A stretch of DNA of 64,000 bases from JBDGYW01 sp964518955 (GCA_964518955.1 CAZFHS010000008.1:62001-126000); one strand, 5' to 3'; counted from the stretch's first letter, positions 8,180-16,884 are shown. The notes: generated by a model not told the origin, from the sequence alone. Made by a program: numbers and translations.

Positions 8180-8557
8180 ATGATCAGCATGCGCATTGAT
8201 CGATCGGCGGGATTGGTTTCCTATACGTGCAGCGGTGACATCACAGTCGAAGATTTCGAGACAGCTTTTGAACAACGTCTAGAGGAGCCGAATTTTCGGC
8301 CGGGCATGAAGGTTCTCTGGGATTGCCGGAACGCCAGCATCTCCACGCTCTCAAACGAAAAGATTCAACGGATCATCGAACACAATGCCAAGTTCCAGGC
8401 CGCACGCGGCGACGGTATGTCTGCGATCGTCGTATCGCGCGATCTGGACTATGGCATTTGCAGGGTTTATCAGGCATACACAGACGGTCTGCCTTGGGAC
8501 ACCATGGTGTTCCGCGACTTGGCTGGTGCATTGGACTGGCTCGGCTGTAGCGCCTGA
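8180..8557 (+). CDS. STAS/SpoIIAA-like domain protein
   Basis: A 125-residue soluble protein, starting at the ATG at 8180 because GAGG at 8171-8174 is ideally placed; a GTG two codons earlier is less likely. It opens with a beta-rich stretch (GLVSYTCSGDITVEDFETAF), then VLWDCRNASIS, an amphipathic helix, SAIVVSRDLDYGICRVYQAY, and a C-terminal helix ALDWLG. This order fits the SpoIIAA-like/STAS-like fold found in many single-domain bacterial proteins that share the TVEDF and VLWDCR landmarks. Partner and ligand are unknown. It stands alone, divergent from the Arg-rich protein gene. Confidence 0.65.
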   Translation: MISMRIDRSAGLVSYTCSGDITVEDFETAFEQRLEEPNFRPGMKVLWDCRNASISTLSNEKIQRIIEHNAKFQAARGDGMSAIVVSRDLDYGICRVYQAYTDGLPWDTMVFRDLAGALDWLGCSA

Positions 8558-8749
8558 ACGCTGCCCCTGGCACCGCCAGTTTTCCCATTTCTCCCTCCAA
8601 ACGTACTCGGGCGAACGTCCGCGAGTCTCGCGGCCGCTGAGTTGTTGGATTGAAGTGTAGTCCATGTTGACAAACCTCTTCCGAGAGACAGCTTCCGTTT
8701 GAATCGGGGAGGCTGGCTGGACAATCAGGAAAGCAAAGGAGCGGAGAAG

Positions 8750-10477
8750 ATGGCTGATAGCAACAGAGGGCTCAACATCTGTTCCATTGGTCTGTTCGTC
8801 GCGTTGGCGTTCGCGACGCTCGCTGATGCCGGTTACGCTCAGGAAGCCGACCGAGCGTACATCAACGGACACTTCTACACGGTTGATGAAGCCTTCTCCA
8901 CGGCCTCAGCTGTGGCAATCAAGGACGGTAGATTCGTTTATGTGGGTGACGACGATGGTGTGCAGGCCTACATAGGAACGAACACGTACGTCACGGATCT
9001 CGACGGAAAGACAATCCTGCCTGGACTGCATGATGCGCACGTTCACATCAGGTATGGAGAACGGGAGCTCTATCCACGGGTCCCTGACATTCGCGAGGGG
9101 ATCGGTGAGTGGGCGTCGGTAGAACGGATGCAGGCGGTGATCAGGCGCGCACTAGAGACGGGGGAAGGTATGCGCCCGGGACCGGAACCGCGGTGGATAG
9201 TCCTGAGCGGGTGGATGTCGGACGTCTGGGATCCGCCGGTATTCAGGAAGGAGTTGCTCGACGCCGCCGCACCGGACAATCCAGTTTTCATCAGTCGATA
9301 CACACACGGCAGCGGCGCAAACAGCAAAGCCTTGGAACTCGCCGGCATCACTCGTGACACCCCGGATCCTGATGGTGGCCACATCAAGAAGGACGAGAAC
9401 GGCGAGCCCACGGGAGAGTTCGTCGAACGCGCTCCGCCGCAACTCACCAGACTGATTCCGAATTTGCCACCCCTCACCGACTACGAACGGAGCCGGAACC
9501 TCGTGGACGGTACCGAGTTGGCAATTGCGAGCGGTCTCACAACCATCCACGGCGCTAGCATGACTGGCTATGAAGAGGTGCAGCGCCGCATGAAGCTCTA
9601 CGACGTGGGCCTTCTCCGGATCAGAATAAACGAAATGGTGCATCCGTCGGCGGCCAGGAGATTGGGTGAGCCGCTCAACCACAACGATCAATATTTCGTC
9701 CGATCGGTCAAAGAGTTCGCCGACGGCGCTTTGGGATCGAGAGGCGCCCTGTTCGTGGAGGAATACAGCGACTATCCCGGCTATATCGGAGAACCGAGAC
9801 GCACGGAAGACCAACTGGCGGAACTAGCCACCGAATTGCTTCCGATGGGGTTCAACCTGCGGGTCCACTGCATTGGCGACGGTGCCAACCATATCGCGAT
9901 CAATGCTTACGAGAGAGCGCTTCAGGCGACGGGCATCGACGGTAATGATGCGCGCTTCGCTCTCGAACATGCGCAGATGTTCATCCCTGAAGACATTCCC
10001 AGACTGGTGGAACTGGGAATAATCGCTTCCATGCAGCCGTTGCACGCCACCGAAGACATGAACTTCGCCGAGGCTAGAATGGGGCCCGAGCGCCTGACGC
10101 GCGCCTACATCTGGAGCGACCTCATCGATCTCGGCGTGCATGTGCCCACGGGAACAGACTACTCTGTGTCGCCGTACAATCCCTTTTACACCCTCCACGC
10201 CGCTATCACGCGGCAAGACCGGAACAACAACCCGCCCGGGGGCTGGATACCCGAGCAAGCAATGACCCGCGAGGAGGCGCTGCGAGCCGCGACCATAGAG
10301 AGCGCCTACACCATGTTCGCGGAAGACGAGATGGGCTCAATTGAAGTAGGGAAACTCGCCGACTTTGTGGTGATCCCAGTCGACTACATGACCATCCCGG
10401 CAAAGGACATCTGGAAGATCAAACCCGACATGACTGTAATCGGTGGTGAGGTGGTCTACACCAGGCCGATATCGTAA
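8750..10477 (+). CDS. Secreted amidohydrolase, YtcJ type (Amidohydro_3)
   Basis: A metal-dependent hydrolase of 575 residues with an N-terminal signal peptide (hydrophobic stretch about 10-28, ending AGYAQ) for export. The ATG at 8750 follows AAGGAGCGGAG. Family landmarks are the leading AYINGHFYTVDE beta-sandwich strand, the metal motif DAHVH (GLHDAHVHIRYGE), the YtcJ-type phrase DGALGSRGALF, a late histidine in EHAQMF, and the closing LADFVVIPVDYM. The closest general match is the YtcJ/exoenzyme regulatory protein AepA-like group, whose substrates are mostly unknown, so only the enzyme class is safe. A GC-rich hairpin follows the stop. The gene is monocistronic as far as can be seen. Confidence 0.85.
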   Translation: MADSNRGLNICSIGLFVALAFATLADAGYAQEADRAYINGHFYTVDEAFSTASAVAIKDGRFVYVGDDDGVQAYIGTNTYVTDLDGKTILPGLHDAHVHIRYGERELYPRVPDIREGIGEWASVERMQAVIRRALETGEGMRPGPEPRWIVLSGWMSDVWDPPVFRKELLDAAAPDNPVFISRYTHGSGANSKALELAGITRDTPDPDGGHIKKDENGEPTGEFVERAPPQLTRLIPNLPPLTDYERSRNLVDGTELAIASGLTTIHGASMTGYEEVQRRMKLYDVGLLRIRINEMVHPSAARRLGEPLNHNDQYFVRSVKEFADGALGSRGALFVEEYSDYPGYIGEPRRTEDQLAELATELLPMGFNLRVHCIGDGANHIAINAYERALQATGIDGNDARFALEHAQMFIPEDIPRLVELGIIASMQPLHATEDMNFAEARMGPERLTRAYIWSDLIDLGVHVPTGTDYSVSPYNPFYTLHAAITRQDRNNNPPGGWIPEQAMTREEALRAATIESAYTMFAEDEMGSIEVGKLADFVVIPVDYMTIPAKDIWKIKPDMTVIGGEVVYTRPIS

Positions 10478-10493
10478 GGGGCGGCGGTAGAAG

Positions 10494-10518
10494 TCCGGGG
10501 CCCAAACGCGGCCCCGGA
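10494..10518 (+). terminator. Stem-loop after the amidohydrolase gene
   Basis: TCCGGGGCC pairs perfectly with GGCCCCGGA (9 bp) across a 7-base loop, starting 17 bases after the stop at 10477. There is no T-run behind it, so it may stabilise the 3' end rather than act as a classical intrinsic terminator. Confidence 0.5.
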
Positions 10519-10647
10519 GCCCGGCCAGCTAGACGCCAATTCCAAAACGTCCTTCTCCTCAACGCTGCAGTTTGTGTATATATTTAAGCAAAGTGGTATG
10601 TGATTGCCTTGTCATGGGTGTTGGCCGCAGAATCGAGGGGCCCGATC

Positions 10648-11406
10648 ATGGACAGACAGGAAGTAGCCCGACAGTACAGAGCAAAAATTGAATCCAAGAA
10701 CTGGAGCAGGCGATCTCTGGTTTCGTGGCTAGGAAAAGGTTGCGCACTTGCGCTCGCTGGTAAGGGCGTGACCGCATGCGCCAACACCACCGACGTCGAC
10801 GAACCTACCGCCAGATGGCGCGGTTGCACGGGGAAAGGGTTCGGATTCGAGCCTGGCGAATGCACCACCCTGTCGTGGGGTGAGCGTACCGTTGATCCAC
10901 AAAGCTTGGAAGACATCCTCGCCAGCTGGCAACTCAGCGTGGGAGGATTGGTGGAGAACGAATTCACTCTTAACTTCGATCAACTCGTTGAGCTCAGGCC
11001 TCACAATCCGATCGTCGATTTCCACTGCGTCGAGGGTTGGTCGGTATACGACGTGCCCTGGAACGGTGTGCGCGTGGGCGACCTTCTAGACGAGGCCGTT
11101 GTGCAACCCTCTGCCGCCTTCGTGAATTTCTATACAATCGGTGACGCTTACAACGAGAGCCTCCCGATCGACGTCGCTCTGGAGCGGAACACTCTCTTGG
11201 CTTACGGAGTCGACGGTTCCACCCTGTCGCTCAGACACGGGTTCCCAGCCCGCATCGTGATTCCCAGGCTGTTTGGCTACAAGAGCGCCAAGTACGTAGA
11301 ACGGGTGGAGCTCAGCGAAACGCCTATCCAGGGATTTTGGGTGAAACAGGGTTACCCGTATGACGGGGAAGTGCCGGCCGACAAACTGCGCGAAGGGAAG
11401 TACTGA
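10648..11406 (+). CDS. Sulfite oxidase/MsrP-like molybdopterin enzyme, Tat-exported
   Basis: A 252-residue protein of the sulfite oxidase-like molybdopterin family, resembling the catalytic MsrP (YedY) subunit. The ATG at 10648 follows a GAGGGG motif; a GTG 16 codons earlier would add a non-signal-like extension. The N-terminus has a twin-arginine motif (SRRSLVSWLG, R21-R22) before a hydrophobic stretch ending ACA, so export of the folded cofactor-loaded protein is expected. The likely molybdenum-ligating cysteine is C127 in DFHCVEGWSVYDVPW. RHGFPARIVIPRLFGYKSAK is the usual later family block. MsrP repairs oxidised methionine in periplasmic proteins with a haem partner (MsrQ), but no msrQ is adjacent, so the electron donor is unknown. 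Confidence 0.85.
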   Translation: MDRQEVARQYRAKIESKNWSRRSLVSWLGKGCALALAGKGVTACANTTDVDEPTARWRGCTGKGFGFEPGECTTLSWGERTVDPQSLEDILASWQLSVGGLVENEFTLNFDQLVELRPHNPIVDFHCVEGWSVYDVPWNGVRVGDLLDEAVVQPSAAFVNFYTIGDAYNESLPIDVALERNTLLAYGVDGSTLSLRHGFPARIVIPRLFGYKSAKYVERVELSETPIQGFWVKQGYPYDGEVPADKLREGKY

Positions 11407-11459
11407 CCTCGCCTACACTGATGCTCGTTGTGTGAGGTCTTCCTTGCGAACTCGCTCTG

Positions 11460-11509
11460 TTGACAACAGCCGTTTTTGAGGTAGAAGTCTTGTCACTGAA
11501 CCTCAAAAA
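11460..11509 (+). promoter_or_regulatory. Promoter with a 10-bp inverted repeat ahead of the gene at 11519
   Basis: TTGACA at 11460-11465 and TAGAAG at 11482-11487 (16-base spacer) make a plausible -35/-10 pair. TTTTTGAGGT (11473-11482) and ACCTCAAAAA (11500-11509) are a perfect 10-bp inverted repeat separated by 17 bases. One arm is between the promoter boxes and the other ends just ahead of the AGGAG ribosome-binding site. This suits an operator, or an mRNA hairpin that occludes the ribosome-binding site. It could also act as a terminator for the upstream gene, which ends at 11406. Confidence 0.5.
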
Positions 11510-11518
11510 GGAGCGTAG

Positions 11519-12283
11519 ATGGGGCGTCTCGGTGGAAAATGCGTCACCTGCCTATGTCTGACGATTCTGCTTGCTGGGGTACAACAAGGCACAGTTCGAG
11601 CTCAGAGATCGGAATCCGACCCCTGCTCTGAATGGTCCGGCTGGAACCAACTCGGCATCGTGGCGGTGAGTTGGCAAATCTGCCAAACCGAACGCTCGGT
11701 TGAAGTACGTTGGAAATGGGACAACCCCTCGAGTTTGGAAGTCGAATTTTCATATTGGGTGCATTTCCAAAACCCAGGTGCATGTGTTGACAAGGTTCGA
11801 GGTTCGGTATCCCAAGGAAGCCATTCGGTACCCGCAAACACCTCTGAGGACGGCCCTACCGGATTCGCTCAGGCTGGAATCTCTCGATTCGACGGCGCAT
11901 GGATGTGCGTCAGTTATGGCGACGAACGGGAGGCTGACAACACATCGCTGAATGCGCCACGAGGTGACATGCACCTGGGAAAACGCGGTCTGGCAATCGG
12001 CGCCTTCAGTGGCGGATTGGTCGGCGGTGTGCTTGGCGCGGTGACGACGAGTCGAAATTGTATTCAAGCTTCATGGTACGAGAACGGCGAGGCGTTTTGG
12101 GAACGGCGCTGTTCGGGTATGACGCCCGCGGCCCGCGGCATCATCGTTGGCCTGGTTTCCGCGGCCATCGGCGGGGGCGTTGGTTACCTCCTAGGGTCGA
12201 AACGCTCCGGCGATCGTGTGCAAGCGAGCATCGTTCCACAGAAGAACGGCCGCGCTGCGCTCACCGTAACCGTGGCGTTCTGA
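11519..12283 (+). CDS. Secreted hypothetical protein with C-terminal Gly-rich membrane segments
   Basis: A 254-residue protein starting at ATG 11519, with AAAGGAG eight bases ahead. It has a signal peptide (about residues 1-28, ending VRAQ) and a Cys/Trp-rich beta-type mature domain (about 30-145) with CSEWSGWNQLG, WKWDNPSS and CVDKVRG. Two Gly/Ala-rich segments follow, GAFSGGLVGGVLGAV (about 163-177) and GIIVGLVSAAIGGGVGYLLG (about 205-224), resembling glycine-zipper membrane segments, and the tail is short and basic. No family is recognised. An inverted repeat in its promoter suggests its own control. It converges with the TPR gene; the stops are 7 bases apart. Confidence 0.7.
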   Translation: MGRLGGKCVTCLCLTILLAGVQQGTVRAQRSESDPCSEWSGWNQLGIVAVSWQICQTERSVEVRWKWDNPSSLEVEFSYWVHFQNPGACVDKVRGSVSQGSHSVPANTSEDGPTGFAQAGISRFDGAWMCVSYGDEREADNTSLNAPRGDMHLGKRGLAIGAFSGGLVGGVLGAVTTSRNCIQASWYENGEAFWERRCSGMTPAARGIIVGLVSAAIGGGVGYLLGSKRSGDRVQASIVPQKNGRAALTVTVAF

Positions 12284-12290
12284 TTCAGCG

Positions 12291-13493
12291 CTATCGAGGA
12301 ACCTGCGCCGCCGGCTGTTCGCCGACGATCGAAAAACTGCGGCTTACTGCAAGCAGAGCGCGGCGCTTCAGCGATGCCGCTGATGCATCAATCTCGTACG
12401 CCCTGGCGAAGTATGAGACTGCAAGCACGTGTTGGTCGAGTAAGGCGTAGCAGTGAGCCAGCATTATCCAAGCGTCAACATCGTCGCGTCGGCCCGCCAA
12501 CTGCCCCTGCAGTAAGTCTGTCGCCGCAGTACAATGCTGCCGAGTGTTTTCTTCGTCCTCTCGCTGTTCGTGAACGAGCGCAGCATAGTAGAACGCGTCG
12601 GTAAAACTCGAATCGAGCGCGATCACGGCAGTAAACGCCTCCAACGCCTGCCGTTCTCTCCCCGTCCCAGCCTCCGCCCTGCCCAGCCTGAGCAGGAATA
12701 GCTGGTCTTCCGGCCATAGCTCCACGGCGCTTTCATGCAGCCTTCTTGCCTCTCTGTAGCTGCCCTTTCCCAGCATCTCGGCACCGAGCAGCTCATACGT
12801 CTCGCGATCTTCCCCGGCGAGATCGAAGTAGCGCTCGATCGGCTTCCGCGCATCCTTGGCTTTGTAGAAGCGGATCAATGCAAGCGCGTGATCAAGGTGA
12901 GCCTGAGCGTTGTCACGGTCGCGTTTTGCGATGCGCTCGCAGACTTCGATTGCTCGATCGCCCGTGTTCAGTGGTGCACAACTCGAGGCGTACACTTCGA
13001 CGCGCCTGCGATGCAATGGCCACGCCACTGCATTCGACGCTTCGTCGAGTGTTCGATCGCGTACGAAGAAGTCGAAATTAGTGTCCTGTGGGTGCGTGTC
13101 TGGTGGGGTTTGATTTGTCACGCAAAGCAGCCGGGCTTCCAGGCGGATTCTCGTCCACACCTCTTCAGGCTCGAGCGTCAAACTCAGGGTAGCTCCTGGA
13201 TACACCAGGTGTCTCCACCCGCTCAGGCTCGAATGATCGGGCCAGCTCCACTTCGCCTCAGTGTTGAATGTGCCGTACCCCTCAGGAGATCGGATAAACC
13301 GGTATCCGAGACCGGTCAGGGTGTCACGAGCCTGCTGTGCGACAACACTGACGGGATGGGGCTCCACCCATTCGATATCATGAGACAATTCGTGTGGTTG
13401 GCCCAGCTCGCAGGTGTAAGCTTGAGCCGCGACCTGCGACAATGAGAAAGACAGAATAATCGCTGTGGCACACGTGATCACACGGAATGCCAT
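12291..13493 (-). CDS. Secreted TPR protein
   Basis: A 400-residue protein. The start is the ATG at 13493, because a signal peptide (hydrophobic about 5-20, ending VAAQA) begins there and AGAGGG precedes it; the open frame extends 24 codons further without a signal. The N-terminal 150 residues form an unrecognised beta-rich domain. From about residue 170 tetratricopeptide repeats follow, with landmarks such as YELLGAEMLGKGSYREARRL, FLLRLGRAEAGTG and FYYAALVHEQRED. TPRs mediate protein contacts, so an envelope scaffold role is likely. It is head to tail with the methyltransferase gene upstream. Confidence 0.7.
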   Translation of the reverse strand: MAFRVITCATAIILSFSLSQVAAQAYTCELGQPHELSHDIEWVEPHPVSVVAQQARDTLTGLGYRFIRSPEGYGTFNTEAKWSWPDHSSLSGWRHLVYPGATLSLTLEPEEVWTRIRLEARLLCVTNQTPPDTHPQDTNFDFFVRDRTLDEASNAVAWPLHRRRVEVYASSCAPLNTGDRAIEVCERIAKRDRDNAQAHLDHALALIRFYKAKDARKPIERYFDLAGEDRETYELLGAEMLGKGSYREARRLHESAVELWPEDQLFLLRLGRAEAGTGRERQALEAFTAVIALDSSFTDAFYYAALVHEQREDEENTRQHCTAATDLLQGQLAGRRDDVDAWIMLAHCYALLDQHVLAVSYFARAYEIDASAASLKRRALLAVSRSFSIVGEQPAAQVPR

Positions 13494-13571
13494 AGGCCCT
13501 CTACCGCCATCGTCTTCCACGATGACAATCGTAATCGTGTCACTATTAGGCGCAAACTGAGGCACGGTTGA

Positions 13572-14237
13572 TCACTCTTGGTCATCATGCTGGCCTCTCG
13601 AGGTCTTATGGCAAATGTACATGTGGACGCTTCCGAAGCCACCGATCTCTATATCCTCGTAGTCGAAGCCGTGAGCGGGCAACAGTTGATCCATATCGCG
13701 AATGATGTCGCCAGCCACCTGCCAACAGCGAGTCAACTTCATTCCGGCCCAGTTGCCATTGGCTGGGTAGTTGATGTCGATCAGTACCAGCCGCCCATCA
13801 GATGCAAGGACACGTTTCAATTCCGCCATCGCTCTATTGCCGTCTGCGTAACCGGAGAACGCCATCGTATTGACCACGGTGCCAAAGCAACCGTCTTCGT
13901 AAGGAAGTTCGTCCACCGTCCCCCTCAGCAGGTGCGCATGGAGTTGAAGCCGTCGGAGGTTCTTCATCGCAACGGACAACATCCGTGCGTTCAGTTCGAC
14001 TCCGTGTACATCGAAGCGACCCGCATAGCGCGTCATGAGGTATCCGGTGCCGAACGACACCTCGAGTACTCGGCGGCCCTTTATGTGTGATACCGCGCGT
14101 TCGAGCCACGTCTTCCATATCGGAAGCGCCTTGACTGCGATGTCATAAACTCGCGCAATGCGGGTGTAAGTTCGATCGAAATCCTCGCGATAGGCCCCAG
14201 CATCACCGGGCTCGTCCGAATAGAGGCGCCTGGTCAT
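13572..14237 (-). CDS. Class I SAM-dependent methyltransferase (UbiE-like)
   Basis: A 221-residue soluble methyltransferase. Motif I is VLEVSFGTGYL (about 57-67), followed by the acidic strand end VHGVELN, the post-I region GTVDELPYEDGCF (motif II-like) and LDSDGRL-type motif III (VLASDGRLVLID). The overall order fits Methyltransf_11/UbiE-like enzymes. The substrate is not predictable. The N-terminus TRIARVYDIAVKALP resembles the opening of UbiE/phospholipid N-methyltransferases. No strong ribosome-binding site precedes ATG 14237. It is co-directional with the unknown gene ending at 14257, only 19 bases apart, so they may be co-transcribed. Confidence 0.8.
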   Translation of the reverse strand: MTRRLYSDEPGDAGAYREDFDRTYTRIARVYDIAVKALPIWKTWLERAVSHIKGRRVLEVSFGTGYLMTRYAGRFDVHGVELNARMLSVAMKNLRRLQLHAHLLRGTVDELPYEDGCFGTVVNTMAFSGYADGNRAMAELKRVLASDGRLVLIDINYPANGNWAGMKLTRCWQVAGDIIRDMDQLLPAHGFDYEDIEIGGFGSVHMYICHKTSRGQHDDQE

Positions 14238-14256
14238 CTGGGCAGAGGGAGGACCT

Positions 14257-15249
14257 TCATTGCCTTATCCAATCAGGGCCAGCCAAAGCTGCCATCTCCC
14301 TTAGGTCTGGCGGTGGATTCAACTGAAGCCTCATCGTCTTCTCCAACGAAGCGGCAAGCCATTGCTTCACTTCCGTTCTCTTACCCAACAGCTCTAGAAG
14401 TTCCCCGTCCACCTCCTCGTTTGATGCCGCGTCTTGCCAGAAGGCATTCAGAGTATCGCAAACGACTTCCATCCGACGACGATTAGGTAGCAGGCCTATG
14501 TTCCTGCCACATGCTGCAAATGGCGTCTCCGGTTTGAGCTTGCCGCCAATTGCCCCGAGAACGACTTCGAGATTCTCGACAAACCTCCAGTGGCAGGGCA
14601 TGAGCATGTCGATGGCGAGGCCCAACGAAATACTCGCCTCTTCGTCATTCTCGGTATCGTGAATGAAGGTACGAACCGTCCTCTCCCAGAAATCGTGGTG
14701 CTCGTCGTAGTGGTCCGGGCAGCGGTTACGGTAACAAACGTCATAATCGTCTTCGTTCAGCAGAATCCACACGTACCGTGCCGTTGGATCTTCCAGAGAT
14801 TGCGACCAATGAATGCCGCTTCGGATCTTCTCAACCACCCGCTGGACTTGCCACTCCTTCAACGGTGAGCGATCCCCAATGCAACCAAGGATTCGAGACG
14901 CTGGAACCGTGCCGACGGACAACTCGACCTTTGTGCTCGGACATCCTGCACACCACGCAGAGAGAGACTCACAGGCGTTTTGCCACACTTGTTCGGTAGG
15001 GTGTCGCTGGCCAGGCGACCGGGTGCCCAGCCCCTTTGACGTCTCCCCTGCACCGATGGCTTCTATGATGTTGTGAACCCATCGATCGGCTTTGTGATGG
15101 CACAACTCGAGGCCCGAGATGAGCTCGCGTACCCTGGATACATCTGGACCGATGGGAGCGATGCTATCCTCCATACTGTCGATGCCCAGAATGTCTGAAT
15201 CAGCTTCTAGAGCACAGTTACGCCACCATGGCCTGCAAGAGGTTGCCAC
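14257..15249 (-). CDS. Unknown cytoplasmic protein of 330 residues
   Basis: No family is recognised. The GTG at 15249 is supported by GAGGAG 7-12 bases ahead; an internal ATG near 15174 is weaker. The protein is soluble and rich in Trp, His and Cys. It has a CxxC-type pair in SAWCAGCPS (about 96-104) and a His/Asp/Cys cluster VCYRNRCPDHYDEHHDFWER (about 170-190) that could bind a metal. It has no signal peptide or membrane helix. The C-terminal third is helical and acidic. It lies between a methyltransferase and a nitroreductase gene and may be co-transcribed with the former. Confidence 0.6.
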   Translation of the reverse strand: MATSCRPWWRNCALEADSDILGIDSMEDSIAPIGPDVSRVRELISGLELCHHKADRWVHNIIEAIGAGETSKGLGTRSPGQRHPTEQVWQNACESLSAWCAGCPSTKVELSVGTVPASRILGCIGDRSPLKEWQVQRVVEKIRSGIHWSQSLEDPTARYVWILLNEDDYDVCYRNRCPDHYDEHHDFWERTVRTFIHDTENDEEASISLGLAIDMLMPCHWRFVENLEVVLGAIGGKLKPETPFAACGRNIGLLPNRRRMEVVCDTLNAFWQDAASNEEVDGELLELLGKRTEVKQWLAASLEKTMRLQLNPPPDLREMAALAGPDWIRQ

Positions 15250-15328
15250 TCCTTCTCCTCTCCCGATTGTTGTGCTACATAACGGCCAGCGCTCGGCACT
15301 ACCGTGGAATCAAATCACAGCACACCCC

Positions 15329-15991
15329 TCAGTTGACCCAGCGGATGATGTCCTCAGTGGCTTGCCTGGTCTTCGGTCGCTGTGGGTTCACTCGGTAGCC
15401 GAATGCGACCATGTAGGAAATGCCATGCGTGGCCAAATCCAAGCCGCACGACTGAATGAGAACGTCCTCCACTTCCTTCTTTTGAAAGCCCTCGATCGGA
15501 CAACTGTCGATCCCTATCATAGCAGCCGCCGTCATCATGTTGCCCATTGCGATGTAGGTCTGTTTGCACGACCAGTCGAACAGCGTTCGGTCATTCTCCA
15601 GAAGCTCAAAATCGGTTTCCTGGAACTTCTTGAAGATCTGCTTTCTCTTCTCCAGCAGATCATCTGGGTTCTTCTGAATCACCTTCATGAACGTGTGTAC
15701 GTACTCCGTGTCGTGCTTCATGAAGCAGGCTTTCTTCGTCAAGCACACGACGAGATGGCTGCAGGTCGGCAGCTGTTTCTGGCCTCCCCAGGTATACGTT
15801 TTCAACGCCTCGCGTATATCCGGGTTTTGGACAATCAGAAACTCCCAGGGTTCGATACCAAATGAGCTGGGTGACAGTCGCGCTGTCTCCATTATGAAAT
15901 CGAAGTCGTCATCACCGATCTTCTTTTCTGGATCGAATTCCTTGCAGGCGTGTCTGAACTCGAAAACACTCAAGATTTCTTCTTTGGTCAT
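15329..15991 (-). CDS. Nitroreductase family NAD(P)H-dependent oxidoreductase
   Basis: An FMN-dependent oxidoreductase of 220 residues, close to the NfsB group. The N-terminal FMN-phosphate site is the FRHACKEFDP region (about 11-20), followed by ARLSPSSFGIEPWEFLIVQN, the typical nitroreductase block. Near the C-terminus MGNMMTAAAMIGIDSCPIEGF and a YMVAFGYR strand match the family. Start: the ATG at 15991 has TTGGAG ten bases upstream; a GTG two codons earlier is also possible. Such enzymes reduce quinones, nitro compounds or flavins; the natural substrate is unknown. It is minus strand, divergent from yqgE, with about 190 bases between. Confidence 0.88.
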   Translation of the reverse strand: MTKEEILSVFEFRHACKEFDPEKKIGDDDFDFIMETARLSPSSFGIEPWEFLIVQNPDIREALKTYTWGGQKQLPTCSHLVVCLTKKACFMKHDTEYVHTFMKVIQKNPDDLLEKRKQIFKKFQETDFELLENDRTLFDWSCKQTYIAMGNMMTAAAMIGIDSCPIEGFQKKEVEDVLIQSCGLDLATHGISYMVAFGYRVNPQRPKTRQATEDIIRWVN

Positions 15992-16178
15992 CTTCACTCC
16001 AATTTCAAATTGAAGCCTCCTCGATCGCCGCAGCGGCTACGACAAGAAGGTCGGCTACGGCAGTTGTAGGTCGCATGCTCAAAGGTGTAGCCCGTGCAGG
16101 GGGGACGTAATCGGCGGCCTGCATCATGAGGCGTGACCGCACCCATTAGATTGAAAAGCCAGGCCGGGAGGCAACAAA

Positions 16179-16721
16179 ATGGAAAGTCTTCAGGGCAAAC
16201 TGCTGATTTCGAGCGGCGGCCTATACGATCCGAACTTCCGTCACACGGTGGTCCTCATTGGTGAGCACAACGCCGACGGTGCCTTGGGCGTGGTGTTGAA
16301 CCGCACTACGAACATTGCGGTCGAGAAGGCCATTCCGACCCTGAGCGAGCTGGTGCCGCCAGGTGAGCAGCTATACCAGGGAGGTCCGGTGCAGCCAACC
16401 GCCCCCGTGCTCCTCGCAGAGCTTGCGCACCCCGAGTTAGCCGATCTCCTGGTGTTCGAGTCGGTGGGTTTTCTCGTGGGTGATGTTCCGGCGGACATCA
16501 AGCCCGACATTCTGAGAGCACGTGTGTACGCAGGCTACTCGGGCTGGGGCCCCGGCCAGCTCGAGGCGGAAATGGCCGTTGACAGTTGGATCATCGAGCC
16601 GGCACAGCTGAATGACGTATTCACCGATTCCCCTGACCAATTGTGGAGGAGCGTGTTGGAACGGAAAGGCCCGGATTTTGATATGCTGTCCCGGATGCCG
16701 TTCGACCCCTCGGTGAACTGA
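16179..16721 (+). CDS. YqgE/AlgH family protein
   Basis: A 180-residue protein of the UPF0301 (YqgE/AlgH) family. Diagnostic stretches are GKLLISSGGLYDPNFRHTVV at the N-terminus, GALGVVLNR, the LYQGGPVQP block and the AGYSGWGPGQLEAEM block near residue 125-139. The ribosome-binding site GGGAGG sits nine bases ahead of ATG 16179. The molecular function of the family is poorly defined. The length is normal and no neighbour explains it. Confidence 0.92.
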   Translation: MESLQGKLLISSGGLYDPNFRHTVVLIGEHNADGALGVVLNRTTNIAVEKAIPTLSELVPPGEQLYQGGPVQPTAPVLLAELAHPELADLLVFESVGFLVGDVPADIKPDILRARVYAGYSGWGPGQLEAEMAVDSWIIEPAQLNDVFTDSPDQLWRSVLERKGPDFDMLSRMPFDPSVN

Positions 16722-16824
16722 GAGTAGCGTGCGCATGCGGTGGCGACGCTAACTCGTTGAACACACCTCCTTAGATACTGCAGGAATAGCCAGGAATGCC
16801 GGGGCGGCCCACTCCCGCCCGGTC

Positions 16825-16884
16825 GTATAGCATTGCTATACAACTACACATACATTATACTTATTGTGTAGCATAACTATACAA
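16825..16884 (+). promoter_or_regulatory. Tandem operator ahead of the first padR-permease operon
   Basis: GTATAGCATTGCTATAC (16825-16841) is a palindrome with 8-bp arms around one base. TTGTGTAG...CTATACAA (16864-16871 and 16877-16884) is a second, imperfect one. The two 20-mers beginning GTATAGCA and GTGTAGCA match at 17 of 20 positions. The second site ends 24 bases before the PadR start, so autorepression is the likely reading. The AT-rich stretch between them (ACACATACATTATAC) may hold the promoter. Confidence 0.65.

Noticed and set aside
12735..13445. A 236-codon open frame on the plus strand
   Set aside because: Entirely antisense to the TPR gene; no ribosome-binding site, no domain, and the minus-strand frame has a signal peptide and repeats.
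15119..15865. A 248-codon open frame on the plus strand
   Set aside because: Antisense to the nitroreductase and the unknown gene; codon use mirrors them and no family is visible.
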